Origin: Leptobrachium leishanense
Lineage: Eukaryota > Chordata > Amphibia > Anura > Megophryidae
Length of the DNA: 64,000 nucleotides
NCBI GenBank assembly: GCA_009667805.1
Contig: CM019069.1
Location: 55,432,422-55,496,421, forward strand
Direction: 5' to 3'
Positions 1 through 13,084 of the stretch are shown in pieces (the first letter of the stretch is position 1; every line of letters starts with the position of its first letter). The notes beneath the pieces were generated by a model. The model was not told where the DNA came from and made no database searches. It saw nothing but the letters and a program-made list of their open reading frames with translations. A program made the translations under genes and the position numbers.

Positions 1-590
1 CATGCCCACGCCATGACACTACCACCACCACCATGCTTCACTGATGAGGTGGTATGCTTAGGATCATGAGCAGTTCCTTTCCTTCTCCATACTCTTCTCT
101 TCCCATCACTCTGGTACAAGTTGATCTTGGTCTCATCTGTCCATAGGATCTTGTTCCAGAACTGTGAAGACTTTGTTAGGTGTTGTTTGGCAAACTCTAA
201 TCTGGACTTCCTGTTTTTGAGGCTCACCAATGGTTTACATCTTGTGTTGAACCCTCTGTATTCACTCTGGTGTAGTCTTCTCTTAATTGTTTACTTTGAC
301 ACACATACACCTACCTCCTGGAGAGTGTTCTAGATCTGGCCAACTGTTGTGAAGGTTGTTTTCTTCACCAGGGAAAGAATTCTTCGGTCATCCACCACAG
401 TTGTTTTCCGTGGTCTCCTGGGTCTTCTGGTGTTGCTAAGCTCACCGGTGCGTTCCTTCTTTTTGAGAATGTTCCAAACAGTTGTTTTGGCCACGCCTAA
501 TGTTCTTGCTATCTCTCTGATGGGTTTGTTTTGTTTCTTCAGCCTAATGATGGCTTGCTTCACTGATAGTGACAGCTCTTTGGATCTCAT
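1..590 (-). pseudogene. Tc1-like transposase, N-terminal two-thirds, nonsense-disrupted
   Basis: I chose the methionine at 590 (protein begins MRSKELSL) because it starts the usual Tc1 paired-like DNA-binding domain. The first 85 or so residues hold a helix-turn-helix with IREIARTLGVAKTTVW and a GRPR-like basic linker (RRPRRPRKT). The frame then meets a stop near 330 and another near 293 but stays in the same frame. It continues with a recognisable catalytic core that includes WTDET near 148, which supplies the first aspartate of the DDE triad, and a VKHGGGSVM segment near the window edge. The rest of the catalytic domain is not in view. Known role of the family: cut-and-paste transposition in the nucleus. 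Two in-frame stops mean this copy cannot make the protein. Confidence 0.85.
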
Positions 591-948
591 CTTGAGAGTT
601 GACAGCAACAGATTCCAAATGCAAATAGCACACTTGAAATGAACTCTGGGCCTTTTATCTGCACATTGTAATTTGGGTAATGAGGGAATATCACACACCT
701 GGCCATGGAACAGCTGAGAAGCCAATTGTCCCATTACCTTTGGTCCCTTAACAAGTGGGAGGCACATATGCAAACTCATGTAAGTCCTACCCCGTTCACC
801 TGAGTTGGATGTACATACCCTCAAATTAAAGCTGACAGTCTGCAGTTAAAGAACATTGTGTTTGTTTCATTCCAACTCCATTGTGGTGGTGTATAGAGCC
901 AAAGATGTTAGAATTGTATTGATGTCCCAATATTTCTGAACCTGACTG
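1..948 (-). mobile_element. Tc1-like DNA transposon (family A), right terminal part; left end beyond window
   Basis: The right end is an inverted-repeat terminus reading CAGTCAGGTTCAGAAATATT on the minus strand. It is preceded by a TA dinucleotide at 949-950, the target duplication expected of Tc1/mariner. Inward on the minus strand lies a Tc1-type transposase. The other terminus is outside the window. The terminus differs from that of the three family B copies, so this is a separate lineage. Confidence 0.85.
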
Positions 949-956
949 TATTTAAA

Positions 957-1155
957 TATTTACCATAGTTGCGGGTACTTATACAGCGCCAACAGATTCC
1001 ATAGTGCTTTACAATGAGGAAGCATGAACAGGAGACATAATAAATAATAAAACATAAGGAACAGACGGCCCTGCCCGTAGGATAATTGTCCTGCTAAAAC
1101 AGCACTTTATACAAGTGCTCAGCCAGACATCCTATGTGCTTACAATCTAAGGGAC
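957..1155 (-). repeat. L2-type LINE 3' end (minus strand)
   Basis: The segment CAGCGCCAACAGATTCCATA near 984 is the reverse complement of the 3' tail seen at 22560-22605, and the other end (GCTTACAATCTAA near 1139) matches that copy's TTTAGATTGTAAGC. The same family appears at 32195-32320. The plus-strand copy at 22300 still carries LINE C-terminal coding sequence, which identifies the family as an L2-like LINE. Confidence 0.65.
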
Positions 1156-2540
1156 TGAGGTAAGTGAGACAAAAGGGAGCACGGGGAGTGTGGAGATAAT
1201 TACCAGAGAGAGTATAGCAGACACTGCATGATTGTAGACCAGGTTCTTGGGCATGATAAGGTTATACCGAGAGAGGAGTAAAGCAGCTGGAAAACAGAGC
1301 TTATATAAATGGGATAGGGCCTGGGTGGGGGGGATGAAGCGGGTGGGACAGCAGAGGTGAGGATAGAGGTGAATGGTGGCTATGGGCAAGAGATACAGAG
1401 TTTAGAGAGGTGGCCAGTGCATTAAAGGAATTTACAACAGGGAGATACAGAACAGACTGAACCCCCCCCCCCCCCGGAATTAAACTAAGAAAAATGGAGG
1501 GAAAGGAGAAAAAAATACATAAACTAGCAGTCAGGATAAAATATTATTGGAGCAGTAACAAAGTGGAAAAAATTGTGTTGATTGAAGAATACCTTGCTTG
1601 TTACAGAAGGGAAGATTTAGGAGAGTTCTGGCTTTGCTGGTTGCTTGCAGAGGTGAGGATAGAGGTGAATGGTGGCTTGCTTGTTACAGAAGGCAAAATG
1701 TAGGTGAGCGAGAGCTTCCTGATCCAGTTAATTCTTTTATAACAGACTAATCTAGTATCTCAGAAGCAAGTGACATAGCAGTGTTGTAACTCCATCAGGA
1801 ACCTTCTTGCTAGTTTTTGATCAACAGGACACACGGCCATCAGTGTCAACATTTTATCAGAAGATTTTCTGCCATATCAAGCAGAATTAAAAGATCAACT
1901 TGGGACATACATCTGCTTATAATATTCTTGTCTTTAAAACTGCATGTCATGAATAATTAATTCCAACCCAATTGGAAGGGCGCAATCCCAAGGTATGTAC
2001 TTTGCAAACCACAAGTATGTGCCAGATTCTTTCTGGAACGTATCTTCTTTATCAGTGATCTTTCTTTCAATCTCGTAACACTTTATGAACAGCAAAGTAT
2101 GCAAAAAAAATGTATAACTCAAGAAGGAAAAAACATCTACTATAAACAATCTTTCAGTAACCCTTTCCCAAATCTTCATTATTCTCTGTTTATCATTCTG
2201 TGGTTTCAAGAAACAAGTTTGTGTACACTCCCTAATGAGTAGCATGAGATATGAAAACAGTTTCATGGCAAAATTTTATCCTTCTGCTACCTGCAAAATT
2301 CTGTTATGTGCTCTATCCAATCCAGAGTGACGTATGTAACTGTTACAAAGTCACAGGGAAATACAATAAATGATTAAAACAAATCCCTTGGGGCTTATTC
2401 ATTAACCACCACTTATTCTTTGAAAGAACATGGGTATAAATTCGGATTACGTCAGAACAAGTGTGGCGAAATTGCAGAGGTTGGTTGTACTTTTCAACGG
2501 TCTATCCACCATATTTTCTGCCAAAGTTGTTCAGTGTAGT
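1156..2540. other. No gene recognised; AT-rich DNA with a poly-C run at about 1461-1475
   Basis: Only short frames without recognisable domains. A near-repeat of GAGGTGAGGATAGAGGTGAA occurs near 1355 and near 1651, suggesting a small local duplication. Confidence 0.5.
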
Positions 2541-2544
2541 TTTC

Positions 2545-3008
2545 AGGGAAGGTTTAAAGCCCGGGTCAGAAGAGCACACTTAGTGCACACGTACTGACCC
2601 ACCTCAAGATGTCCGTCGCAGCAATGTGATGTTTCGAAGAGGTGGGCTACATGGTATAGCGCGTACGAGTTGCTGTTGAAACCTTTTTTTGTAGCTTCAG
2701 GCATTGGGGAGGGAGAGTGTTCCAAAGGACCTCCCCTCTCCCCTTTCAGGTTCGCCTTGCAGGCACCGGTAGGTGCCTGAAAATGACTCCATCGTGCACG
2801 GCAATGACGTCATTGCGATGGCAGGGGCCCATAAAACCGTCGGATTCGCTTTAAGGAAGCCTGTGAGACATGGGACCCCGGCCAGAGGTGAGTATAGGGA
2901 TGGTGGGGGGGGGGTTAAAGAATCATGACGTACATAGTACGTCCTTGGTCCTTAAAGGGAATTTTACCCAGGATGTACTATGTACGTCAGTGGTCCTTAT
3001 GGGGTTAA
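2545..3008. mobile_element. piggyBac-like TTAA MITE, right part with hairpins
   Basis: The right end reads GGTCCTTATGGGGTTAA, ending in TTAA at 3005-3008. It is preceded by an 18-bp-arm hairpin (about 2926-2990) built on GACGTACATAGTACGTCC and its near complement. The element at 37097-38296 ends the same way: a GTACGTC-type hairpin, then AAGGGGTTAA. Inside there are further short hairpins (CAGGCACC/GGTGCCTG at 2760-2779) and the AAAGGACCTCCCCT block shared with 34050. The left TTAA end could not be placed. Confidence 0.6.
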
Positions 3009-4607
3009 TATCAAAACAAATGCAAATTGAAAGCTGCCGAGGATTGCTGACTATCCCTGGAAACTCAAAAGCCTTTTGCACACAGTTTAATGACTTTACA
3101 TCCCAAACACTCAAAGGGAAAGATGTTATAATTTATTTGTATTAAAGGTGAGATTTTTTCAGTCTTATTGTTTCAACTACTAACGTCATATGTGCTGTTT
3201 TAATCCACATTAAAGTAAGAAACCTTCATTGCATTTTCCAAGAAATCCAAAGGTGACATACCATATACTAATATTGTGTCACGTCCATGCCAATAAACTT
3301 TAAACTGAATTGGAAGCTTTGGACTTTTTGTTTTTCCACAGTAACTGTTTTCTCTAAATAACCTCTAACACACAAATTGCTACAGACAATTCTAATCAAA
3401 ATGATGCAAAATAATTGTAATAATTTCAGGCTGTGATATTATTTTGTTGCAGATTTAAAATGCGATTCTTTTTAGTAAAAATTAAGAAGCAGATGCCTTC
3501 GGGTTTGTATTAAATATCTCATAAAAATGATTCACTTTTACTTTAAAAATCAGAATTCTTACACCATTTTTTTGTTCAGGTAATGCTAAATCTCTCAAAA
3601 TTATTTGAGTTACTATTATTATGAAATTTCCAATTTTTTCCCGTCTAATTTAGAAAATTTGCTTTTATATCAATTGTATTGGTTTTACTATTAGAAGCGG
3701 ATTGGGTGGGGTTCTCCTGACAGGCGTGCTTTAGGTAATAATAATGCTTGTGTAAGTTTTATTACTTCATTAATCTATTTCAACATAAGGATTAATCTTG
3801 TGAAAAATCTATAGAGCCTTCATATATTTATTTATGAATAATATAATGCCACCATGGCAAAAATATAAAACAAAATAAAATAATAAGTAAATTGTAAGAC
3901 AGACGTTCACTGCCAGACAGGTGGTTTCATAGAGCTGGCTTCCACCTACGTTTCCCTTGTTTTCACAAGTTGGAAGTCATATAAAGGATATGAAGGTTAT
4001 GGATGAGCTTATGGCCATTGTCTGCAACTCTTACCCTACAATTCTAAAGATCTGGTTAAGGCTTACTTATTGTTGCCCTTTTACCCTTGTCGTTTTTTAT
4101 CCGTCTGTCTCATTCACGCCGTTTCATTCCTTGATTTGTAATGATAATGATAAATAGTTGTGGATTGATCTCATGTGTATTCTTGAAGACCAATTTGTCC
4201 TATTATTATTTTTGTACTTCAGCCTATTCTCCCCATAAATAACGTTACTAAAACAAAAAAATACAAGGCAGACACAATAAGTTGAATCATAGATTCCACT
4301 GGTTCTTCATTTGTGTCAATGAAACCTCATGAATCCAACATCTTGAAGGCTATCTGGTGGCTGTTGCTTGACAGCCTTCTGTCACGGATCCCCCTTGGGT
4401 CTACGATGCTGGTCCCTGTACACAGTATACTATCTACCCCTCCGATCCTTGGATGGTTGGTACAGCTGACTACCTTCAGGAAAGAACACCCAACAAGGGT
4501 TAACAGGCCCCAGAGGAGGAGTACCCAGTAGGCCCTTTAAGCATAGGCCTTAATGTCAAGGGAGAGGGTCAGCCTTATACCGAGGTTTACATTAACAACA
4601 GGGTTGT
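3009..4607. other. No gene recognised
   Basis: AT-rich sequence to about 4300, then more GC-rich sequence leading into the tandem repeat. No frame has a recognisable domain. Confidence 0.5.
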
Positions 4608-4830
4608 CAGGAATAGCGATGGTCATACACAAAGCAGAGTTGTCAGAAATAGCCAGGTCAGTACATAAAGCGAGGTTCTTAAGAATATCCGTGGTCATAC
4701 ACAAAGTGGGGTTTTCAGAAATAGCCGGGTCAGTACAAAAAGCAGGGGTCTCAGGAATAGCCATGGTCATACACATAGAGGGTTCTCAGAATAGCCAAAG
4801 TCACAATACAAGCAGAATTCACCAAAGCAC
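4608..4830. repeat. 36-bp tandem repeat, about 6 units, two alternating variants
   Basis: Units begin CAGGAATAGC or CAGAAATAGCC and run 36 bp. They alternate between a GGTCATACACAAAG form and a GGTCAGTACAAAAAG form, giving a 72-bp higher-order period. Because 36 is a multiple of 3, long frames are open on both strands; these are not evidence of a gene. Confidence 0.8.
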
Positions 4831-4920
4831 TGGGGAAGTAAACTCCATGTCAGGGCAATGAGTCTGCCTGAGCAGACTGAATTTAAATCTGGCAGCTTCA
4901 CGTCATCACGTCCTGCCCCC

Positions 4921-5076
4921 TGACCAGGAGAATTGGCAGGAGAAGAGAACAATCTAGACCAACTAGCCGATTTGGAAAGTGAGATAAATGGGAGAATTTT
5001 TCTGGCCTGGCTATTTTGACCTAGAATTTTCACTTCTCCAGTCATTCTCCTGGTTTTACCTCTCTCTAGATAACCC
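4921..5076. mobile_element. Short foldback MITE (about 175-bp family), copy 1
   Basis: Shares TTTGGAAAGTGAGATAAATG, GGGAGAATTTTTCTGG and ATTTTCACTTCT with copies at 20697-20875 and 30998-31178. The right end is CTAGATAACCCTG. The left end (near 4926) is shorter than in the other copies. Confidence 0.65.
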
Positions 5077-5394
5077 TGTAGAGTGTCCCCTTAATTGAGA
5101 AGATGATTGGGCAATTTGAGAATAAATGCTCAGTTAATGAAAAAATAAATCCAGCGTGCCACACAGGTATAAGCCCAAAATACCTTTATTGAAGCATATC
5201 AGCAAATTAAAAAAAGTGACGTTTCGGCCTCAATTGGCCTTAATCATTCATATAAATTAATCTACAACCTCTAAAGTATACAGTATATACTCTACATACC
5301 ATTCTACGCAGAAATTGGGGGTTGGGTCTATCCCACACATAAGTTAACCCTTCCATCATGAGCATTAAGGTGGTCCATAATTAACCCTATCTTA
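5077..5394. other. Repeat-derived spacer with a GACGTTTCGGCC motif
   Basis: GACGTTTCGGCCTCAATTGG at about 5218 resembles the centre-proximal part of the foldback arm at 51673 (GACGTTTCGGCCCTCACAGG), in both cases downstream of a stretch around a TTTATT or TAAACATTATT motif. It may be a half copy of that family. Confidence 0.35.
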
Positions 5395-7012
<1,618 letters not shown>

Positions 7013-7014
7013 TA

Positions 7015-7513
7015 TATAGTTCAGTCATATCATAGCAAATAGCATAGAATAAAAAAAATAAAAATAAAACATGTTCTCAGTTAAAGTTACCATATGAAAA
7101 TTCATTGTTTTCCTTTCTTATATATAATAAATTTTTTCACAAAAATGCATATTAGATAAAACGTATAGAAATGCATTTATTTCAAACTACAAAATACAAC
7201 CAGAGGATAAATGATCTTATACAATAGAAGATAAACTAGTGATTAAAATGTGATAGGCCATTTTAACCAACACATTTCTCTGCTATACCAGGAAAGCTTT
7301 GTATTTTACGCCACTGTGTGGCTCTGTACAATTCCTTCAAACAATGCTGCTGGGGAATTTGAACAAAAGATTATTAAGCTTAATTGTCGTTGCTGCAGAA
7401 AATGATTTTAAGAAAGCCTTTGAATAGAAAACTGAATAGAGCTTAAATTCCTGTCTGCGTTTCTCTCTAATCTCAAGTGTTGCCAGTGTCACCCACATTT
7501 CGAATATTCCGGG
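7015..7513. other. No gene recognised
   Basis: AT-rich unique-looking sequence between the Tc1 element and the hAT-like MITE. Confidence 0.5.
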
Positions 7514-8063
7514 TAGGGATGTGCATGACTGAAAATTTAGTGTTGTTTAGTTTCGTTTCATTACGTTTTTAAATAATTTAGTTTTTGGAATTTTGTAACT
7601 AATTTTGTTTCGAATTTCGTTTCATTTCGTATCGATTCGAATTTCATACATCAATTCGATAGTTGATATCAATTCGAATTTTGGATCACTAAATTAAAAG
7701 AAAAGCTAGGGTTAAATTTTAAACTGTGTCACAGATTTAGTATTTGAGTCAAATTAAACAGTGAAACAAAATTAATTTGTTTCATAAAGTTTTTTGACTA
7801 TTACTTGTATTTTAAGTTAAGATCAATTCGATAGTTGATATCAATTTGATAGTTCATTTCAAATTCGATAGTTGATATCTATTATTCAAATTTTTCTTTT
7901 ATGATGATGACACATTGTAAAATGAAATAAATTCGTTATATACCATTTTGTTTCGTTTTGAATTTGTATCATATCGATTTGTTATTCGGAAGTACCACCG
8001 AACTACGAATTATCAAATTTCATTACAAATTCCGAATTTTTCCGAAACGAATGCACATCTCTA
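7514..8063. mobile_element. hAT-like AT-rich MITE
   Basis: Ends are TAGGGATGTGCAT on the left and its complement ATGCACATCTCTA on the right. The interior repeats TTCGATAGTTGATATCAATT several times (7650-7690, 7820-7880). I found no clear 8-bp target duplication, so assignment to hAT rests on the ends only. Confidence 0.6.
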
Positions 8064-8328
8064 CTGGGCACTATCACATGCCTACAGCTAAAACGGGGAT
8101 GCTAAGGGGAAAAAATTTTGCTTGCAAATCTCCCCTTAGCGTCCCTGTTTTACAAGCACATTACGAGGCAGGCACTGATTGGAACGGGCTGTCATCACCG
8201 CAGGTTGAGAGGTGAGTACTTGATTTTTTTTGGGGGGAGGGTGGTTTCCAGCTGCTGCTAACTGATTCCGCAGAAGCTCTAAGATGTAGCTAAGTTTTTT
8301 AGTTAGCTGCAGTGGTTCGTAATTAGTG
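8064..8328. repeat. Hairpin-bearing spacer, probably a MITE fragment
   Basis: A hairpin with about 21-bp arms at roughly 8090-8155 is built around GATGCTAAGGGGA and TCCCCTTAGCGTC. No ends or target duplication were identified. Confidence 0.4.
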
Positions 8329-8370
8329 TTAGGCCCCGTTCACACTGTGCGATTTTCGTATTTGCGACAT

Positions 8371-10680
8371 TTATTTATTTATTTATTTATAAAGGATTTT
8401 ACCAGGAAGGATACATTGAGATTTCTCTCGTTTTCAAGTATGTCCTGGGTTCAAGAACATTGAAGTGTTACAGTTACAGAAATACAAAGTAATACAATGC
8501 AAGATATTAAGAAACAACACAAATATACAGATTAACAGAAAATAAATATGTAGGAAATATAGTCACTATGTTACATGTTTACAGGCGCATTCTGTATTGA
8601 AGTATGTTAGTAAGGAGCTCTTGAGTGACTTAAGACTGGTGGAAGATTTGATGGTGTCTGGGAGGTTCTTCCATAATTGTGGTGCTCTGTAGGAAAATGA
8701 GGACCGAGCCACTATCTTTTTGTATTGTGGTATTGCAAGTAAGGTGCTGGTCCTGGATCGGAGGTTATAGGATGAGGGAGCTGCTGGGGGAAGCAGTCTA
8801 TTCAGGTAGGGTGGCAGCTTCCCAGAAATGCTCTTAAACACCAGGCTGGAAAGGTGAAGGGTGCGTTTAGACTCCAACGATGGCCAGTTTAGCTCTTTTA
8901 ACATGTCACAATGGTGGGTCATGTAGTTACATTGTAATGCAAAGCGGCAGAAGGAGTTATACAATGTAGTAAGTTTCTGAAGGTGTGTTTGCGGGGCCGC
9001 TGCATACACTACATCTCCGTAATCACAGCCGGCATTAGCATTTGTTGTACAATCTGCTTTCTTACCGCAGGGCTCAGGCAGGATTTGTTTCTGTACAGGG
9101 CACCTAATTTGGGGTAAAGTTTAGATGAGAGTTTTTCGATGTGGGGGCCAAAGGATAGATTAGGGTCCAACCACATATCTAGATATTTGAGAGAAGTGAC
9201 TGTGGTCAGCGTGCCATTTGATTTTGTCTCAACACATAGATGGGGATTTTGCAATTTGTGTAGTTTAGGTGCTGTTCCAAAGAGCATTGTAACAGTTTTG
9301 TCAGTATTTAAAAAAAGTTTGTTGTGTTTGATCCACTTTTCTACCTCTGTGAATTGTTCTTCCAGCACGGCCTCCAGCTGCGGGAGATTTGGTTTGCTGG
9401 TATAGATTACAGTGTCGTCTGCGTACATACAGTATGTACAGTTGAGGCTTTGCAGACGTTGGGCAGATCATTTATGAATAATGTGAATAGCAGGGGGCCT
9501 AGTATTGAGCCTTGGGGTACACCGCAAGTGTCTGGGAGGGGGAGGGAGGAGCTGCCAGAAATTGACACATATTGTGATCGGTCGGATACATATGATTGAA
9601 ACCAGGTTAGCGTGCGATCACCAATGCCAGAGTTTTTAAGTTTTTCCAACAAGATGCCATGGTCTACTGTGTCAAAGGCCTTGGCAAAATCAAGGAAGAT
9701 GGCTCCAGTTAGGTTTCCTTGTCACATCCCAGCTTGGATATCATTGCAGACTTTTAACAGGGCGGTTGTAGTTGAGTGATTTAGACGAAAACCTGATTTA
9801 TCTGGGGTTAAGTAGTTCCAATATTGATAATAATCATGTAATTGTGTGTAGATGCATTTTTCCAAAATTTTGGACATTACAGGAAGCAATGATATTGGAC
9901 GGTAGTTGGATACCAAAGTACTGTCACCACTTTTATGGATAGGTACCACTCTCACAGTCTTCCAGAGTTTGGGTATGTATCCAGTCGCCAGTGATTCATT
10001 GATTAGGGTTGCGACAGGATTTGCAATTGCTGGCGCACTGATTTTCAGCAGCATTGCTGGTATTTGATCAGGTCCAGACTGGTATTTCATTTTTTGCTTA
10101 CGGAGAAGTTTAGTAACGACACTGACAGGCACTGGTCTAAAACTGAATTCCTGTTTTATACAGGGACTTTGCGCAGTTGGAGGGGCCTGACCTGCATGAG
10201 GCCTCTCTGATTGCATGTCATTTTCTAGCTTGGCAATCAAAGTGGTGGCACATCCAACAAAATAATCATTAAAGGCATTTGCTACATCTAGGTGGTGTTG
10301 CAGGGTTTGGTTGTTTACTTTGACAGCAGCTGGCTGGGATTGGACTGGGGGTAGTTGTATGTTACTTATGGTTCTCCAAAAGTTTCTAGGGTTTGATATG
10401 TTATTGTTTAGATTTTCATTGAAGTAATGGGCTTTAGCCATTTTTGTTTGTTTTGTGCATTCATTCCTGCATTTTCGGTATTCATAGTGATCGTTCATGG
10501 AACCAGTACTCTTGAAATTTGACCATAGTGAATCTCTAAGCTGGTACATTAGTGTAAGATCAGCTGTAACCCAGGGGAGATGGGTCCCTTTTACTCGCAC
10601 TTTACGCAGCGGGGCATGGGAATTCTGGACTTGCAGGAGCTCAGAGTGAAAGCATTCAACTGCACAGTTGAGCGATAATG
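8371..10680 (-). mobile_element. L2-type LINE, 5'-truncated (copy 1)
   Basis: The 3' end, read on the minus strand, is TTTATAAATAAATAAATAAA, a short-period tail as in L2/CR1 LINEs. The sequence upstream encodes reverse transcriptase. The 5' end stops inside the linker between endonuclease and RT. At least seven other pieces of this family lie in the window (11818, 17990, 21362, 25131, 36790, 36929, 57090). Confidence 0.9.
8566..10680 (-). pseudogene. L2-type LINE ORF2 (RT and C-terminal part), decayed
   Basis: Read on the minus strand from about 10680: the linker segment HAPLRKVRVKGTHLPW, then RT motifs SNYRPISLLPVMSKILEK and SGFRLNHSTTTALL, then an in-frame stop at 9722-9724. It continues in the same frame with GVPQGSILGPLLF, shifts frame near 9430 just before the catalytic MYADDTVIYTS, and shifts again near 9030 by a single-base loss. 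It ends with the C-terminal LWKNLPDTIKSSTSLKSLK region at 8566. The comparison copy at 38647-39062 keeps the frame across the 9030 site, which shows the lesion is specific to this copy. The endonuclease is missing. Reverse transcription for retrotransposition is the known role; this copy is dead. Confidence 0.88.
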
Positions 10681-10927
10681 TCGCGCAATGACGCGGTTTT
10701 GCGTGATTTTGCAAAACACCACCAATGCAAATTGCAAAATCGCAAATCAAGGGTCATGTACTAGCGACATGCTACAGCGACGCGCGACATGCGACATCGT
10801 GCAGCAGGATGGGAACAGCTCCATTGAAATGCATTGGAGAAGCTACATAGCGCAATATCGCACGGATTTTGCCACACTATTGCGGCAAAATCCTCACGAT
10901 AAATCGCACAGTGTGAATGGGGCCTTA

Positions 10928-11817
10928 GGACTATGTGATCCTAACTCTAATTACTCTTTGCTTACTCTTTGCGCTGCCCAAGTTAAGTATAGGGAGAGCA
11001 CAGTACAGTAAGCTTGCGCTAAAAAGCGCTAATACTGATGCGCTAACGGATTTTTTTTACCCATTAACGATCAGGAAGTAATCTTTGCTGCACACTTTCA
11101 CCTCAATTAACCTAGCGTTAATGCTCATTTATGTGAGCGCTAGCGTTAGGGCTCACTATGTATCTGTAAAATGCAATAAATATGATTTTCTTTAGGTGTT
11201 TTCTGCAGTGCCTTACTATAACAGACCTCATCTGGAGGTCCTTCAGGGTAAAGAGGTTAAAGAATGAAAAGTAAAGCAAGACAACCACAAGAGAATACAA
11301 TGAACTATAAGTGGGTGTAGGCCACAGCCGATCCCAGCCTTGGATTAAAAAAGTACATTTTAAAATGCAAGCAGTTTGGCCACAGACAGATGTCAAAGAT
11401 TATAATGTAAGTATTCACAATCTGTACGAGACTAGATCAAGATTTGAGCGCAGCAAAATGTGCATTATTTCTGTATCAGGAATTAAAAAAAGGCATACTG
11501 TAAAAAGCTAATAGAAAAAAGAAATAAAAAGAAATGGCAGTGATAGAAATCACCATCTGGTGGCTTGTTTATCCGTTTACAAGTAAGATGGAATATAATG
11601 AAGGCTATTGTATTCAGAACATGAACTATTCCCAGCATAAATTCACATATGTGCTTTTGGAGTCACTACCTAATTATCAAACACAGGTTTATCAGGCCAA
11701 AAAAAATAAAATGAATAACATCGATTTGAACAATGTCATAGTGACGAATCAGGACTCACAGTTCTACACTTGGCTGAAAAGTCATATAAATTATTGACAT
11801 TAGAACAATATATAATT
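10928..11817. other. No gene recognised
   Basis: GCGCTAA/TTAGCGC-type repeats at about 11018-11150 suggest another decayed inverted-repeat element. The rest has no recognisable feature. Confidence 0.4.
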
Positions 11818-11911
11818 ATTTATTTGCAAAGTATTTTACCAGGAATTATACATTGAGATTTCTCTCTTTTTCAATTATGTCCTGGGTGTATATATATATA
11901 TATATATACGT
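11818..11911 (-). repeat. L2-type LINE 3' terminal fragment and (TA)n tract
   Basis: TATTTTACCAGGAATTATAC and TCAATTATGTCCTGGGT match the 3' end of the LINE at 8371. A short (TA)n run follows from 11891. Confidence 0.7.
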
Positions 11912-12965
11912 GAATATATTTATATTTAATATTTATAATTACATCAAAAATGGATTTGCTGTTTTATGTTTTGTTGAAAAAAATAAACTATAAAACCTTT
12001 GATTTTGTAAACAATAAGCGGTTTCCAGTTACCACAAATAAAGGGAATTGTTTACCAGGGACAATCTAAACATAATTAAAAATCATTATAAAAAAACTGC
12101 CTATACCTTGTGCTCATAATTTTTAATCAGTTCATTCTCTGGGGTAATCTTTTCTAAAAATTTCTGATTTAATTCAGCTGTTTTTTTGAGGAGGGGGGGA
12201 AATAAAAACTTTGGCGCGTTTTGGATGATAATTTTCTTTGAAATATCAGATGATCCATTTGACCATAGTCGACTATAGCCTTAAATCGAAACAAGATCAT
12301 GTATTATATAAAAAAAAATCAGGATGGTAAAGAGCCTGAAAAAGTATATTTACGGGCCAGATTTGCAACATGATAGCAGAATGCAATTGCATGTTTGTAT
12401 ATTTAATATTTTGTAATGTTGCGTATGTTTTATTCACTTAATTTACGTTAATGATGCCTTCATTTTTGCAATAAGTCATGAATATCATACATTACAGTCA
12501 GCATCATATTGATTATGGCTGCAGAGCAAGTCTGTTTGAAAACGCAATATTTAATGATGGTTTGCGTTTCTCTGTTTCTTCCTCACCAAAAGGACATTTA
12601 TCAATCTCTTGCAGCCCTTGATATATTTTTATTATTGGCATACTGAAAAAAACTGAATTGAATTGCTAAAGCTGATATTTCCATCATCGAGCGTAGGCGC
12701 CAGTGCTGATCGTTGACCTGAAATTTTAATGGGAATTGAAATCCTGCAAACTCCAAACTGAAAAATGAACAAATTATGACCGAAAATTTGCTAAATTTCA
12801 AGGATTGCACTCCATTAAATGTGCCAGGGCTATTGAAGCCCATTTTATTAGGGTAAGAAAACATGAATAATTTTTAATAATTACAAACGTATTAGAGAAT
12901 TCAGCATAAAATACATACTTTTGAAAAGCAATAATTGACTTTATGCAGAGATTCTATATTATTAT
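11912..12965. other. No gene recognised
   Basis: AT-rich sequence with no recognised repeat or domain. Confidence 0.5.
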
Positions 12966-13075
12966 TATCCCTTTCACTGCTGAGGCATTTCACGCCTGTG
13001 TGCTGAGCTCATTTTTACCGTTTTCGCTCATCATGTTTAACTGCGTTTTGAAGCCTTATTTTATTTTACTTTTAT
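12966..13075. repeat. piggyBac-like MITE end fragment
   Basis: CCCTTTCACTGCTGAGGC, GTGTGCTGAGCTCATTTTTA and GCTCATCATGTTTAA match the left end of the element at 33117. The TTAA itself is lost (TTAT here) and the rest of the element is absent. Confidence 0.65.
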
Positions 13076-13084
13076 AAATCTTTA

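Larger units (their letters stand above)
8332..10924. mobile_element. PIF/Harbinger-like MITE split by a LINE
   Basis: Termini are inverted repeats of about 24 bp: GGCCCCGTTCACACTGTGCG on the left and its complement (one mismatch) on the right. TTA flanks each side, at 8329-8331 and 10925-10927, the 3-bp duplication typical of PIF/Harbinger. The MITE's own sequence is 8332-8370 plus about 10680-10924; the middle is the LINE. Confidence 0.8.

Noticed and set aside
4608..4830. CRISPR-like array
   Set aside because: The units abut and vary as whole blocks, with no unique spacers; the genome is clearly eukaryotic.
4537..4861. Overlapping long frames on both strands
   Set aside because: They arise from a 36-bp tandem repeat; no start context or domain.
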